DNA of 64,000 bases from Methylophaga sp. OBS3 (GCF_026319325.1 NZ_JAPDMU010000001.1:558001-622000); one strand, 5' to 3'; positions 1-9,997 are shown, counted from the first letter of the stretch. Notes: a model not told the origin generated them from the letters alone. Made by a program: numbers and translations.

Positions 1-1215
1 GAGGTAGATACAGAGAAAAACTCTGCAACTATATGTTTAGAATACCAATCTGGTGACAGGTATCGCTTTGGTGAAATCCAATATCCCGATACGGTAGTAT
101 CTGAAGATCTGATGAAGCGGATCACCCCATTTGAAGCTGGAGAACACTATAGAGCAGATAAAGTTTTAGCGCTGCGTAACAACTTAAACAACAGTGGCTA
201 TTTTTCTGAAACCAATGCCCGAACATTAATTGAGCTGCGTCATGATGGCATCGTACCGGTCACCATCGAAGTCACACCATCAAATAAACACCGTTATAGT
301 GCAGGCCTTGGTTTTGGTACCGATACCGGCGCAAGGGGAAGCCTTGGTTGGCAAAATCGTTATGTGAATGATCGTGGCCACCAGTTATCAGCCAATATGC
401 GTTTATCTCAGATTTCCAATCGTATTGGTGCTGATTATCAGATGCCATTTTGGAGCGAAAATATTCAACTGGTTGGTGTAAATACCGAGTTTCTTCAAGA
501 AGATACTGATACCAGTGAAAAACGCAGTTATACACTTGGTACCTACTACCAACGTGAAAGATGGGGCTGGGAAGAAACTGGCAGTATCAAATTACTACAA
601 GAGGATTTTGATATTGCTGACGAATCAGAATCAGCGTTATTGCTTATTCCAGGAATAACATTTGCCAAAACGTGGGCTGATGATTCTCTATATACCAGAC
701 AGGGCGGGCGTCTTAGCATTGCATTGAGCGGCGCCTCAGAATCGCTACTATCCGATATCTCATTTGGTCAGGTAGTATTGACCGGTAAGTACATACAAGG
801 GTTAACGAAAAATAGTCGTCTAATCACGCGTGCTCAAGTTGGCGCAACAAGTGTTAGCGATTTTGATCAGTTACCTAGTTCACTGCGGTTTTTTGCCGGT
901 GGTGACAATAGTATTCGTGGCTTTGATTATGAGTCACTCGGGCCTGAAAACGACAAGGATGAAGTAGTGGGGGGACGCTATCTTGCAGTTGGCAGTATCG
1001 AGTATGAACACATGTTCCTCGGGGATTGGGGGGGCGCTGTGTTTACTGATTTCGGTAATGCCTTTAATGATTGGTCAGATCCCATCGAATATAGTGTTGG
1101 TCTCGGTGTTCGTTGGCGTTCTCCGGTAGGACTTATTCGAGTTGATGTTGCACGTGGATTGTCTGACGAAGATAAACCTTTTGCACTTCACATTGTGATA
1201 GGGCCGGACTTATGA
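1..1215 (+). CDS. tamA: Translocation and assembly module outer-membrane subunit TamA (5' end outside window)
   Basis: The reading frame is open from base 1, so the N-terminus (signal peptide and first POTRA domains) is missing; 404 codons are present. The first roughly 80 residues look like the end of a POTRA region. The rest is a 16-strand Omp85 barrel, with the conserved lid-loop motif FAGGDNSIRGF near residue 300 and a C-terminal strand ending in ALHIVIGPDL. TamA works in the outer membrane with TamB in envelope lipid or autotransporter assembly. The stop overlaps the tamB start by four bases (ATGA), which fits translational coupling. Family assignment is secure from the barrel motif plus the neighbour. 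Confidence 0.93.
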   Translation, partial: EVDTEKNSATICLEYQSGDRYRFGEIQYPDTVVSEDLMKRITPFEAGEHYRADKVLALRNNLNNSGYFSETNARTLIELRHDGIVPVTIEVTPSNKHRYSAGLGFGTDTGARGSLGWQNRYVNDRGHQLSANMRLSQISNRIGADYQMPFWSENIQLVGVNTEFLQEDTDTSEKRSYTLGTYYQRERWGWEETGSIKLLQEDFDIADESESALLLIPGITFAKTWADDSLYTRQGGRLSIALSGASESLLSDISFGQVVLTGKYIQGLTKNSRLITRAQVGATSVSDFDQLPSSLRFFAGGDNSIRGFDYESLGPENDKDEVVGGRYLAVGSIEYEHMFLGDWGGAVFTDFGNAFNDWSDPIEYSVGLGVRWRSPVGLIRVDVARGLSDEDKPFALHIVIGPDL

Positions 1216-4200
1216 AACGCCGTCTAATCGCCATCACATTAGTTAGCCTGTTACTGCTATTTATTGCCGCCGCCTATTGGCTGTTAGCAACACAGTCTGG
1301 TCTTCAAACGAGTTTACGTTTTGCCCAACAAGCAGTACCCGGATTACATATCGGTAATGCCCAAGGCCGCCTATATGACGGATTATTACTCGAAAGCATT
1401 CAATATGCACCTGAAGAAGGCCCAAAAGTTGAAATAGCAAAAATTGACGGTCAATGGCAGCTTTGGTCATTACTGAGTAGTCGGTTTATCGTTAATCAAC
1501 TCCATATCACCAAACTTCACGTTACCTTGCCTGAAACTGAGGAAGACCCGAGCCCCGTTGTTGAAGAACAAGGGATGTTTGAATTGGCTTTACCCATTGG
1601 TATCCACATTCGCTCCCTGCGGATATATGACGCTAAGCTAACGCAACCTGACACTGAGATAGTGTTATTTAATCGTCTCGACACCTCAATTCGGTTGAGT
1701 CATGACAGATTAACGATCTCATCATTTAACCTGGTTCGTCCCGATTTAGCCGCAACATTAGTTGGTGATTTACAGCTGAGTGGTCAATATCAGACTAACC
1801 TCAATTATGGTTTGCAAATAAATCATGCTGATTGGGGACCTGTGGACGTCACCGCGACCATTAATGGTGATTTAGATAAATTTACCCTAAGACAACAGGT
1901 CGGCGAGCCATTTGCTTCTGAACAAGTTGTCACGGTCAATAATGTGTTGAATGACCTTAAATGGCAGTTAATGGTCGTTGGTGAATCATGGATGCTAGAG
2001 CAGCTTGTTCCAGAGCAGACAGGCTATCTTGAAGCTTTTGATGTATCGGGCCATGGTGACTTAAAGTCAGCACATATCGCATTTAATTCGGAATTAAATG
2101 ACTTACAGCCAGATTTACCTTCCTTGTTATTAAGCGGCAATTTTAATAGTGATGATTTGCAAAACTGGCTGGTCGATACCAACCTTACAATCAATGAAAA
2201 TGCTGATTTAGTGGTTAGTGGTAGCGTCAATATTGCAGATAACGAAAACCCTGCCTTTGCTTTAACAAGTCGATGGGAAGGCATTAGTTGGCCTATAACT
2301 GATGACGAGAAGATCGTTGAAGATGCACAGGGCCAAATCCGTCTGACCGGGGCTTTAAAAGGTTATCAAATTACTTTAAATAACCAGGCACGAGTCTATG
2401 ACGAACAGCTTTCAATCACCAGCCATGCAAACGGTGATTTAGGGCGTCTCACAATTCATGAAATACAGGTGCAGCATGCAGCCGGTGAATTAACGCTAGA
2501 TGGTGATATGCAATGGCAAGATGAGCTTAAGTATAAGTTAAAAGCCAATTGGCATGACTTGACGATACCGGAAGCTATTAGTGAAGTTAAGTTACAGATC
2601 CTCGAGGGCAATTTAACGCTCGAAGGTGATGACAAACAATTAAATGCGGCATTAGATAGCCAAGTAGATTTTGATGAACAGCGCTATCAAGTTCGGCTGC
2701 GTGCGGATAGTCCACAATTACAAACCGCTGATATTAAGTTGGATGTGTTATTGCCAAAAGGCGCTGTCGGATTTGCTGGTAATGTATCGATGCAAAACAC
2801 ACCAGAAGCCAACGGTCGCCTAACGTTAAGGCAGTTTGACCCAAAGTTATTCGTTAAAAACTGGCCCGGAAATTTAAGTGGTCAGGCCGATTTCAGTTTT
2901 AAACAAACGGCGGAAAGTTTGCGAGAAATCGCCCTTAAAGACTTGGTGCTCAGTGGACAGCTTCGTGAACGAGCATTTCAACTCAATGCTGACGCCAATA
3001 TGGTCAACGAGAGTGTGACACTGTCTCGATTTGATTTAAAAACAGGCCAATCATCAGTTCAATTAAGCGGTCAATTACAACCAACATTAGATGCTAAATG
3101 GCAGTTAGTTTCACCAAATTTAAATGATTTCCTACCAGAACTAACCGGAACGATGGAAGGGAGCGGCAATATTGCAGGTGAACTTTCTGCGATCCGTTTA
3201 AAGGCAAATTTAGCGGGTAGTGATATTCACTACGAAGATATGGCGATCAACGAAGTAGTGGTAGAAGCGAATGTCGATCTGTCAGGCCAGAATCAAAGTG
3301 GCATTTCGATCACGGCAAATAATATTCATGTTGCTGAGCAAACAATCGATAACCTCGCTTTGACTTTAAATGGACAGCGTCAACAGCATCAATTGCAAGT
3401 TGATATTGAGTCGCCAATTCTTAATCTTGCATTACTGGCAAATGGTAGTTTGAGTGATTCGAATCTTTGGCAGGGGCAGTTTCAAACACTGAGTTTCACC
3501 AATCCTGATTTTGGCGAATGGTATCTGTCCGAGAAAGATAAGGTTTTACTGTCAGCTGAATCACAAAATATTCCTCGCCACTGCTGGCAATCTAATACTG
3601 GCAATGTTTGCCTTGAAGCTATCAATAGTGACAAAGGTTGGCAGGCGCAGGGTGAGTTAGCGTCGATTCCATTAAGTTTATTTGAGCGTTTTTATCAAGA
3701 TTACGCAAAGCTCACCGGCGAATTAACTGGTCGCTTCTCCATGTCTAGCGATGACCAGAAAAACTATATTGGTGAGGGAAAATTTAATCTCAATAATGGC
3801 AGTTTACAGTTAACTGGCGATGGCTTTAGACAAGCTGAACCTGTTGATATCAAAACATTGTCACTTCAATATCAAGTTGATAGTGAAAACTCAGCTCTAG
3901 CGATGACTATTGCGCCTGATATTGCAGGTGTTTCACCGCTAGAAGCACGGTTACAGACCCTACCTTTAAAAGAATTTTTAGCTGAGCCGTCAACCAGTCA
4001 ACTGGCGATGCAATTACAAACCGCAATTGATGATCTATCGGCTTTAAATTTATCGCATCCTGCTATCGAGCGACTTGAAGGCGCATTTAAAGCGGATCTG
4101 GATATCAACGGTAGTCTAGAAAAACCAGAAATCGATTCGATGTTAAGCCTACGTAATGCTGAAGTTGGTTTAAGTGATTTGGGCATCACTTTAACGGGAT

Positions 4201-5249
4201 TAAATGCTGATATCAGTGGCACTCCGCAAACAGGCATCAATTTCTTGTTACAAGGCCAATCAGGTGATGGTGCTTTCGAATTAGATGGTGAATTGTTATT
4301 GCCAGAAGAGGGGTGGCAGTTTGCAGCAAATATTCAAGGTGATCAGGTTTTGTTAATGAATATGCCTGAAGCCTATGTGATTGCTTCACCAGATTTACAA
4401 CTGGCGTTGGATGCGGCTTCAGCGGCGCTTAAAGGTAAACTCAGTATCCCAGAAGCGCGTTTAGAGCCAATGCAATTTAATATGGCCGTAAGCCCAAGCA
4501 AAGATGTGGTGATTGTTAACAAGCCGCAAGAAGAAGCTTCAGTGTTACAAACAGACATTGATATCGTTGTCAGTTTAGGCGACAAAGTACAGATCCGCGC
4601 CGCAGGCTTTCAAGGTGACTTAAGTGGTGATTTAGCGGTTAGTGGTGATGCCGGTGAGTTATTGCTTGGTGATGGCGAAATAACGCTCGATAAAGGCAGT
4701 TATGTCGCTTATGGTCGTACTCTCACTGTCAATAATGGCAAAATTCGCTTTTCTGGTGGTGCGATCGATAATCCAGACTTAGATGTAAAAGCAGTACGAA
4801 AACTAACGGATGTCACCGCTGGGATTCATTTAACTGGTCCAGTTGATAATCCTCAAGCAACTTTATTCTCAACGCCATCGATGGGGCAGGATGATATTTT
4901 GTCCTATATCTTGATTGGTCGACCGCTTAATGAAGCCAGTGCCGGGGATGGTGCAATGTTGGCTTCAGCTGCAACCACACTAGGTATTCAAAACGGTAAT
5001 GCTTTAAGCGGAGAGATAGCCAGTACCTTTGGTTTAGATAGTGTTGCTTTTACTGGCGATAGCCCTGAAACAGCAGCTGTGAAAATTGGTAAATATCTCT
5101 CACCTAAACTGTATATTGGCTATGGCATTGGCGTATTAGAGCCAGTAAGCACCGTACAAATGCGTTATGAGTTAAGCAAGATTTGGACATTACAAGCAGA
5201 GTCTGGCACCGAAAGTGGTGTGGACTTGCTGTATATCTTTGAGCGCTAA
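1212..5249 (+). CDS. tamB: Translocation and assembly module inner-membrane subunit TamB
   Basis: A 1345-residue protein of the AsmA-like/DUF490 family. An N-terminal signal anchor (about residues 5-25) is followed by a very long, repetitive beta-rich periplasmic region. The conserved DUF490 domain occupies about the last 350 residues, including GDGEITLDKGSYVAYGRTL and ILSYILIGRPLNEAS. Length is close to other TamB proteins. It bridges the inner membrane to TamA, probably as a hydrophobic groove for phospholipid movement. The start codon lies inside the tamA stop, and a strong terminator follows 11 bases after its own stop. Confidence 0.95.
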   Translation: MKRRLIAITLVSLLLLFIAAAYWLLATQSGLQTSLRFAQQAVPGLHIGNAQGRLYDGLLLESIQYAPEEGPKVEIAKIDGQWQLWSLLSSRFIVNQLHITKLHVTLPETEEDPSPVVEEQGMFELALPIGIHIRSLRIYDAKLTQPDTEIVLFNRLDTSIRLSHDRLTISSFNLVRPDLAATLVGDLQLSGQYQTNLNYGLQINHADWGPVDVTATINGDLDKFTLRQQVGEPFASEQVVTVNNVLNDLKWQLMVVGESWMLEQLVPEQTGYLEAFDVSGHGDLKSAHIAFNSELNDLQPDLPSLLLSGNFNSDDLQNWLVDTNLTINENADLVVSGSVNIADNENPAFALTSRWEGISWPITDDEKIVEDAQGQIRLTGALKGYQITLNNQARVYDEQLSITSHANGDLGRLTIHEIQVQHAAGELTLDGDMQWQDELKYKLKANWHDLTIPEAISEVKLQILEGNLTLEGDDKQLNAALDSQVDFDEQRYQVRLRADSPQLQTADIKLDVLLPKGAVGFAGNVSMQNTPEANGRLTLRQFDPKLFVKNWPGNLSGQADFSFKQTAESLREIALKDLVLSGQLRERAFQLNADANMVNESVTLSRFDLKTGQSSVQLSGQLQPTLDAKWQLVSPNLNDFLPELTGTMEGSGNIAGELSAIRLKANLAGSDIHYEDMAINEVVVEANVDLSGQNQSGISITANNIHVAEQTIDNLALTLNGQRQQHQLQVDIESPILNLALLANGSLSDSNLWQGQFQTLSFTNPDFGEWYLSEKDKVLLSAESQNIPRHCWQSNTGNVCLEAINSDKGWQAQGELASIPLSLFERFYQDYAKLTGELTGRFSMSSDDQKNYIGEGKFNLNNGSLQLTGDGFRQAEPVDIKTLSLQYQVDSENSALAMTIAPDIAGVSPLEARLQTLPLKEFLAEPSTSQLAMQLQTAIDDLSALNLSHPAIERLEGAFKADLDINGSLEKPEIDSMLSLRNAEVGLSDLGITLTGLNADISGTPQTGINFLLQGQSGDGAFELDGELLLPEEGWQFAANIQGDQVLLMNMPEAYVIASPDLQLALDAASAALKGKLSIPEARLEPMQFNMAVSPSKDVVIVNKPQEEASVLQTDIDIVVSLGDKVQIRAAGFQGDLSGDLAVSGDAGELLLGDGEITLDKGSYVAYGRTLTVNNGKIRFSGGAIDNPDLDVKAVRKLTDVTAGIHLTGPVDNPQATLFSTPSMGQDDILSYILIGRPLNEASAGDGAMLASAATTLGIQNGNALSGEIASTFGLDSVAFTGDSPETAAVKIGKYLSPKLYIGYGIGVLEPVSTVQMRYELSKIWTLQAESGTESGVDLLYIFER

Positions 5250-5260
5250 ACGGTCAGCAT

Positions 5261-5287
5261 AAAAAACCCCGCAAAAGCGGGGTTTTT
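5261..5287. terminator. Bidirectional rho-independent terminator between tamB and dksA
   Basis: A perfect stem, AAAACCCCGC / GCGGGGTTTT around an AAAA loop, is flanked by an A-run on the left and a T-run on the right. It therefore works for tamB on the plus strand and for dksA on the minus strand. Confidence 0.93.
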
Positions 5288-5317
5288 ACCGATCCCTAGT
5301 ATGAGGTTTCGAGAATC

Positions 5318-5740
5318 TTAAACGCGATTTTTCTCGCGAATTTCATCTAATGTTTTGCAATCAATACATAAAGTCGCTGTCGGACGAGCCTCTAAGCGAC
5401 GAATACCGATTTCAGTACCGCATGATTCGCAAAAACCGTAATCACCTTTATCTAAATCGTTCAGTGATTCTTCGATTTTTTTGATCAATTTGCGCTCACG
5501 ATCACGTGTGCGTAGCTCCAGCGTAAACTCTTCTTCCTGCGTTGCGCGGTCATTCGGATCAGGAAAGTTGGCGGCTTCGTCTTGCATGTGATGAACAGTG
5601 CGATCGACTTCTTCCATCAGCTGTGCGCGCCATTTTTCAAGGATGGTACGGAAATGTTTTTCCATATCCGCGTTCATGTATTCTTCGCCTTCACTTGGCT
5701 GATAAGGACTGAAGTTAACGTCGCCTTGACTTGCGTCCAT
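5318..5740 (-). CDS. dksA: RNA polymerase-binding transcription factor DksA
   Basis: About 140 residues with the DksA coiled coil. The tip region reads [19 protein letters not shown], containing the key acidic pair. A four-cysteine zinc finger (CESCG...LCIDC) lies near the C-terminus. DksA binds in the RNA polymerase secondary channel and potentiates ppGpp at rRNA and amino-acid promoters. An ATG at 5740 has a GAGG 9 bases upstream and is preferred; an in-frame ATG at 5755 adds five residues and is the alternative. It converges on tamB across a shared terminator. Confidence 0.95.
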   Translation of the reverse strand: MDASQGDVNFSPYQPSEGEEYMNADMEKHFRTILEKWRAQLMEEVDRTVHHMQDEAANFPDPNDRATQEEEFTLELRTRDRERKLIKKIEESLNDLDKGDYGFCESCGTEIGIRRLEARPTATLCIDCKTLDEIREKNRV

Positions 5741-5776
5741 CTTAAAAAACCTCATACTTTCTATAAAAACAAGGGC

Positions 5777-5793
5777 GCATCTATAGCAGATGC
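5777..5793. promoter_or_regulatory. Inverted repeat between dksA and the CbbY-type gene
   Basis: GCATCT-ATAGC-AGATGC is a perfect 6-base inverted repeat with a 5-base centre, lying between two divergent start codons. It could be an operator or a small hairpin in the dksA leader; no known regulator motif is recognised. Confidence 0.3.
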
Positions 5794-5853
5794 TTGAGGG
5801 TTGTGCAAAATAATCGGCATATTCTAGCGCAAAAATTGATGGAAAAACGATTT

Positions 5854-6627
5854 ATGAGTGCATTAAAAGCGGTTATTTTCGATGTGGATGGCACATTGGC
5901 TGAAACAGAGCGTGACGGGCACCGTGTCGCCTTTAATCGCGCATTTATCGATAATGGTCTAGATTGGCATTGGGATCCGATTTTATACGGCGAATTGTTG
6001 GCCGTAACTGGTGGGCGCGAACGAATTCGTTACTATCTGGAAAACTTTCATTTGCAATGTGGTTTTAATGGCGATCCATCCGCCATTCTAGACAAGGTGC
6101 ATGGTGATAAAACTCGCCACTACGGCCAGTTATTGAATGAGAAGAATATTCATCTTCGCATTGGTGTTAAGCGTTTAATCAATGAGTGTCGTGAAGCCGG
6201 ACTTCGTCTTGCTATAGCAACGACAAGCATGCCGGAAAATGTACGCGGTTTAATTAAAAACACCTTGGGTGATGAAGCCATTCACTGGTTTGATTGTATT
6301 GCCGATGGCAGTAGTGTCGGGCCCAAAAAACCTGCCTCAGATGTTTATCATTATTGTTTAGATAAAATGAGTCTTTCGCCTGAGGATTGTTTGGTGATTG
6401 AGGATTCTGCGAATGGCTTACAGGCGGCGCTTGGTGCAAACTTGCAAACCCTGATCACAACTAATAATTACACTGAGTCGGAGGACTTTACCGGTGCGTT
6501 GAGTGTCATTAATCAGCTTGGCGATCCAAATGAGCCAACAACCGTTATTGCTGGGCAAGCGATTAGTGATAACTACATTTCTGTAAATACATTAAGGGAG
6601 CTTCATGGCAAAGCATTTGCCTATTAG
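5854..6627 (+). CDS. HAD-superfamily phosphatase of the CbbY type
   Basis: A HAD subfamily IA hydrolase of 257 residues from the preferred ATG (MSALKAV). The catalytic DVDGT motif lies at the N-terminus, followed by the cap segment ETERDGHRVAFN, the TTGGRERI-like stretch (VTGGRERI), motif II near IATTS, the KKP lysine and the late acidic motif VIEDSANG. This arrangement closely matches CbbY, which dephosphorylates xylulose-1,5-bisphosphate, a Rubisco inhibitor, in Calvin-cycle bacteria. No Rubisco gene is in the window, so the substrate is inferred only as a sugar phosphate. In-frame starts at 5794 and 5839 lack good ribosome sites. The 3' end overlaps the aminotransferase by 23 bases. Confidence 0.85.
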   Translation: MSALKAVIFDVDGTLAETERDGHRVAFNRAFIDNGLDWHWDPILYGELLAVTGGRERIRYYLENFHLQCGFNGDPSAILDKVHGDKTRHYGQLLNEKNIHLRIGVKRLINECREAGLRLAIATTSMPENVRGLIKNTLGDEAIHWFDCIADGSSVGPKKPASDVYHYCLDKMSLSPEDCLVIEDSANGLQAALGANLQTLITTNNYTESEDFTGALSVINQLGDPNEPTTVIAGQAISDNYISVNTLRELHGKAFAY

Positions 6628-7789
6628 TCAGCGTGCGGAGAATATTGCGCCGTTTCATGTGATGGATATTCTGGGGCGTGCGAAAGCGCTAGAAGCACAA
6701 GGTAGGGATATTATTCATCTTGAGATTGGTGAACCTGACTTTCCAACACCACAGCCGATTATTGATGCTGGTATTAAATCGCTACAACAACAGCAAACTT
6801 TTTACACACCGTCACTTGGTTTACCAGAGCTTAGAGTGGCCATCGCGGGTTGGTATCAACAGCGTTATGGCGTAACCATTAGTGCCAATCGTGTCGTAGT
6901 CACGCCAGGCGCGTCTGGCGCATTATTACTGGTGATGGGGGCATTATTAGAACAAGGCAAAAATGTGCTAATGGCTGATCCCGGTTATCCCTGTAATCGC
7001 CACTTTGCTAGTTTTGTTTCAGGCAAAGCCAAATCAATTCCAGTTGATGCCAGTTCTGATTTTCAATTAACACCACAACATATTGCTGAATATTGGGATA
7101 AAGACAGTCAATTAGCCCTAGTCGCATCTCCATCAAACCCTACAGGGACAGTATTAGAAAAGCCTGCTTTAAAAGCGCTAGCAGAGGCTGTCAAAGCACA
7201 AAACGGTACCTTGATTGTTGATGAGATTTATCATGGTCTTACCTATGACAATATCGATTTACCTACGGCGTTATCCGTCGATGATGACGCCATTGTCATT
7301 AATAGTTTTTCCAAGTTTTTTGGTATGACTGGTTGGCGCTTAGGTTGGGCTATTGTGCCCGAGGCGCTGGTTGAAGTGATGGATAGATTGGCTCAGAATC
7401 TTTATTTAGCAGCACCTACCGTTGCACAATATGCGGCATTAGCTGCATTTGACAACCAAACTTTGGCAATGCTTGAATCGCGTCGCCAGCTTTTAGAACA
7501 GCGAAGAGACTTTTTGTTACCCGCCTTATCCGAGCTAGGCTTTAAGGTCGCCGGTAAACCGCAAGGTGCATTTTATTTATATGCCGATTGCAGTCAGTTA
7601 TTAAATGATGAAATCCCCGACAGTATGGCGCTATCCAAATATTTACTTGATAAAGCAGGTGTTGCGATTACACCCGGTAATGACTTTGGTTCACATTTGA
7701 GCCATCAATATTGTCGTTTTGCTTACACTAACGATATTGCCCGAATGACAATGGCAATCGAGCGAATCAGAGACGTAAATGGCAACTGA
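6605..7789 (+). CDS. Class I/II pyridoxal-phosphate aminotransferase
   Basis: 394 residues of the aspartate-aminotransferase fold (type I). The sequence shows the N-terminal EIGEPDFPTP, the SPSNPTGT segment, the DEIYHGL aspartate/tyrosine motif, and the PLP lysine in NSFSKFFGMTGWRLGW. A C-terminal arginine in the RFAYT context probably binds the substrate carboxylate. The amino-acid specificity cannot be read from sequence; aspartate- or alanine-type enzymes are both possible. AAGGGAG precedes the ATG. It overlaps the preceding phosphatase and the following [2Fe-2S] gene, so the three are probably cotranscribed. Confidence 0.9.
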   Translation: MAKHLPISQRAENIAPFHVMDILGRAKALEAQGRDIIHLEIGEPDFPTPQPIIDAGIKSLQQQQTFYTPSLGLPELRVAIAGWYQQRYGVTISANRVVVTPGASGALLLVMGALLEQGKNVLMADPGYPCNRHFASFVSGKAKSIPVDASSDFQLTPQHIAEYWDKDSQLALVASPSNPTGTVLEKPALKALAEAVKAQNGTLIVDEIYHGLTYDNIDLPTALSVDDDAIVINSFSKFFGMTGWRLGWAIVPEALVEVMDRLAQNLYLAAPTVAQYAALAAFDNQTLAMLESRRQLLEQRRDFLLPALSELGFKVAGKPQGAFYLYADCSQLLNDEIPDSMALSKYLLDKAGVAITPGNDFGSHLSHQYCRFAYTNDIARMTMAIERIRDVNGN

Positions 7790-7985
7790 AGATCCAGAAG
7801 AAATCATTTGTGATTGTAGTGGTACCACACGCGGCAAAATTTTAAGCTTTGTCGCTCAAGGTATCGTTGATTCCGATACCATTTCACGTAAAACCGGTTG
7901 TATCTCAGGTTGCGGCTCTTGCGACTGGGAGATTGAAATGCTGCTAGATAAAGCGGTTCAAGATCTTACGTCACAGGATGACTAG
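7779..7985 (+). CDS. BFD-like [2Fe-2S]-binding protein
   Basis: A 68-residue protein with the cysteine spacing of bacterioferritin-associated ferredoxin: C11-x-C13, then C45-x2-C48, plus an extra C41. The BFD fold binds one [2Fe-2S] cluster and usually passes electrons or serves as a domain on a larger enzyme. Here it is free-standing and overlaps the aminotransferase by 11 bases. Its partner is unknown. Its 3' end overlaps the convergent cysZ stop region by 20 bases. Confidence 0.8.
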   Translation: MATEDPEEIICDCSGTTRGKILSFVAQGIVDSDTISRKTGCISGCGSCDWEIEMLLDKAVQDLTSQDD

Positions 7986-8718
7986 GCAAACTTTTTAAAC
8001 GCTCAACATAAAGTTGTGTTGCACCGGCTGTTGCTGCGGGGATCACCAGAAAGTTAATGATGGGGATCATCGTTGCGCCCAGCGTTGTCATGCCAAATCC
8101 TAAAGCCAAGCCTCGTTTTTGTCTTAGTAAAGCGCGTTGCTGCGGAAAGTTTAATAAATGATTGCCTAAAGGGTAATCATGATAATCCAGCGCCAATGTC
8201 CAACTTGAAAAGCCAATCCAAAGTAGTGGGGCTATGAGGTTTAGTCCCGGGATCCACGAAAGCAGCAGTAAAGGCAGCATCCATTTCAATAAATAGCCTA
8301 ATTTTCGAAGTTCGTTCCAAATCATTCTTGGCGTATCAGCAATTAACTGAAGTGTGGTTTGCTCCGGCGGTGCTTGATTCGATAAACGTTTTTCAACAGC
8401 TTCAGCTAGCAAACCATTAAAGGGCGCCGCTACGATATTGGCTAAAATGGTAAAAGTGAAAAACACGATAATAATAATTAGCACTGCGAATAATGGCCAA
8501 AGCAGCCACATCAAAATATTACTTAACCACTCTGGTAACCATGTTGGTGTCAGTGCCGTCATCCAGTAATCAAATTGACTAACGCCATACCAAATAGCAG
8601 CGCTAAACAGCAGGGTATTAATCAAAAGTGGAATAAACGCAAAACGCCGGACGCCGGGTTGATTAATCAGCGAAAAGCCATTTATTAAATAACGTGCACC
8701 ACGTATAAAATCACCCAC
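7966..8718 (-). CDS. cysZ: CysZ-family inner-membrane protein (EI24 domain; putative sulfate permease)
   Basis: 250 residues with several strongly hydrophobic segments (around residues 28-45, 70-100, 145-175 and 200-230). The CysZ/EI24 signatures are visible in the N-terminal GARYLINGFSLINQPGVRRF and in APFNGLLAEAVE. CysZ mediates sulfate uptake for cysteine synthesis. The start is GTG and lies inside the end of the FGGY kinase gene (8-base overlap). No other cys genes are adjacent. Confidence 0.85.
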   Translation of the reverse strand: MGDFIRGARYLINGFSLINQPGVRRFAFIPLLINTLLFSAAIWYGVSQFDYWMTALTPTWLPEWLSNILMWLLWPLFAVLIIIIVFFTFTILANIVAAPFNGLLAEAVEKRLSNQAPPEQTTLQLIADTPRMIWNELRKLGYLLKWMLPLLLLSWIPGLNLIAPLLWIGFSSWTLALDYHDYPLGNHLLNFPQQRALLRQKRGLALGFGMTTLGATMIPIINFLVIPAATAGATQLYVERLKSLPSHPVT

Positions 8719-9994
8719 GGTTCACCTCAAAGTTGTTTAAGCCATTTTTAGCCAGTAATGCCGCGCCAAATGCTGCTTGTGTATGGCTTGCATTGGCAAA
8801 TGGGATATTGAGAATATGTTGTCGGATCGTTGTCCAAACTGGGTTTTGTGCACCACCACCGACGGTTCTTATTGATGTTGGTGTTGTGCCCGTTAACAGC
8901 TGTAATTTGTCGTAACCCGCTTTTTCAATATTAGCGATGCCCTTGAAAATGCCATGCAAAAACAGGCTATCACGCTCAGGTCGAGGCGTTAAGACAGCTT
9001 GCTTTTCAGGATCCGCAACTGGAAAACGTTCACCAATTTCAATCAACGGATAATAATCTGGCGGTGTTTGCTTAACATCAATTTGGTGAGATAACGCGGT
9101 TATTTGCTCGGTAGTAAAAAACGACTTTAATACTGCGCCACCGGTATTTGAGGCGCCGCCGACTAACCACAAATCACCCAATTTATGACTGTAAACCCCA
9201 AGCCCCGCAGAAAAAACAGGCTTATCGGTAATCATTTTTAAGACTAAGGTTGAGCCAATAGAGCTGACGGCTTCGCCAAGTTTGGAGACACCCGTTGCGA
9301 TAAATGCCGCCATGCTATCGGTCGTACCGGCAATGATCTTAGGAGGCGTTTTTTGGGCTAAACCCAGTAATTGCATGAGTGTTTCAGACATTTTGCCAAT
9401 CGGTGTGCCAGGCGCAACGACTTTGGGCAGATGCTGTTGAGAGGTAATGGAGGCAATCCAATCTGGCCAACATTGGTTTTCAATATCAAAGCCTGATTTG
9501 AGGGCATTGTTGTAATCAGTAATCCCGACATCACTGCCTAATTGCATATTTATCCAATCAGCTTGATGAACAAGATAATGCGGTGATGTGATTTGATGAT
9601 AACTTTGCAGATAAAGCAGTTTAGCTAAGCCACTACCAGCGCCAATTGCCGCAGACTCTTTTGGGGCGAACGAACTGATTTGTTGGTTATAGTCGTTTGC
9701 TATCGAGTCGTTATAGAGCAACATCTCGGTGAGTGGTTCACCATTAACATCACAAACTAAAACAGAGCCAGAGGTAGCATCAACTGCAATGGCACTGATA
9801 TCAGTGTTCTGTAGCGTGTCTACCGCATCTTTAAGTAGTTGGTAAACAAACTGCCATTGTTCAGTTGGGGTAGGGTAGGTTTGACCAGTAAACTGGCTAT
9901 GTTTTTCAAAAACGACAGATTCTTGTTGATTGATAGCAATGACTCGGCACCCGGAGGTGCCAAGATCAATGCCCAGCCAGACGGTGTCAGGCAT
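8711..9994 (-). CDS. FGGY-family carbohydrate kinase
   Basis: 427 residues with the two actin-like ATPase domains of FGGY sugar kinases. The N-terminal phosphate-1 motif is WLGIDLGTSGCRV, an AGTTDSMAAF segment lies in the middle, and the adenosine motif region TVGGGAQNPVW lies near residue 380. It is shorter than xylulokinase or glycerol kinase (about 480-500). It resembles the short xylulokinase-like/D-ribulokinase branch, but the substrate is not certain. It begins three bases after queF stops and overlaps cysZ, so the three form a probable minus-strand operon. Confidence 0.82.
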   Translation of the reverse strand: MPDTVWLGIDLGTSGCRVIAINQQESVVFEKHSQFTGQTYPTPTEQWQFVYQLLKDAVDTLQNTDISAIAVDATSGSVLVCDVNGEPLTEMLLYNDSIANDYNQQISSFAPKESAAIGAGSGLAKLLYLQSYHQITSPHYLVHQADWINMQLGSDVGITDYNNALKSGFDIENQCWPDWIASITSQQHLPKVVAPGTPIGKMSETLMQLLGLAQKTPPKIIAGTTDSMAAFIATGVSKLGEAVSSIGSTLVLKMITDKPVFSAGLGVYSHKLGDLWLVGGASNTGGAVLKSFFTTEQITALSHQIDVKQTPPDYYPLIEIGERFPVADPEKQAVLTPRPERDSLFLHGIFKGIANIEKAGYDKLQLLTGTTPTSIRTVGGGAQNPVWTTIRQHILNIPFANASHTQAAFGAALLAKNGLNNFEVNRG

Positions 9995-9997
9995 TAT

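Noticed and set aside
1261..5100. Several 60-90-codon frames on the minus strand inside tamB
   Set aside because: They are antisense shadows of a clearly coding gene, with no ribosome sites or recognisable domains.
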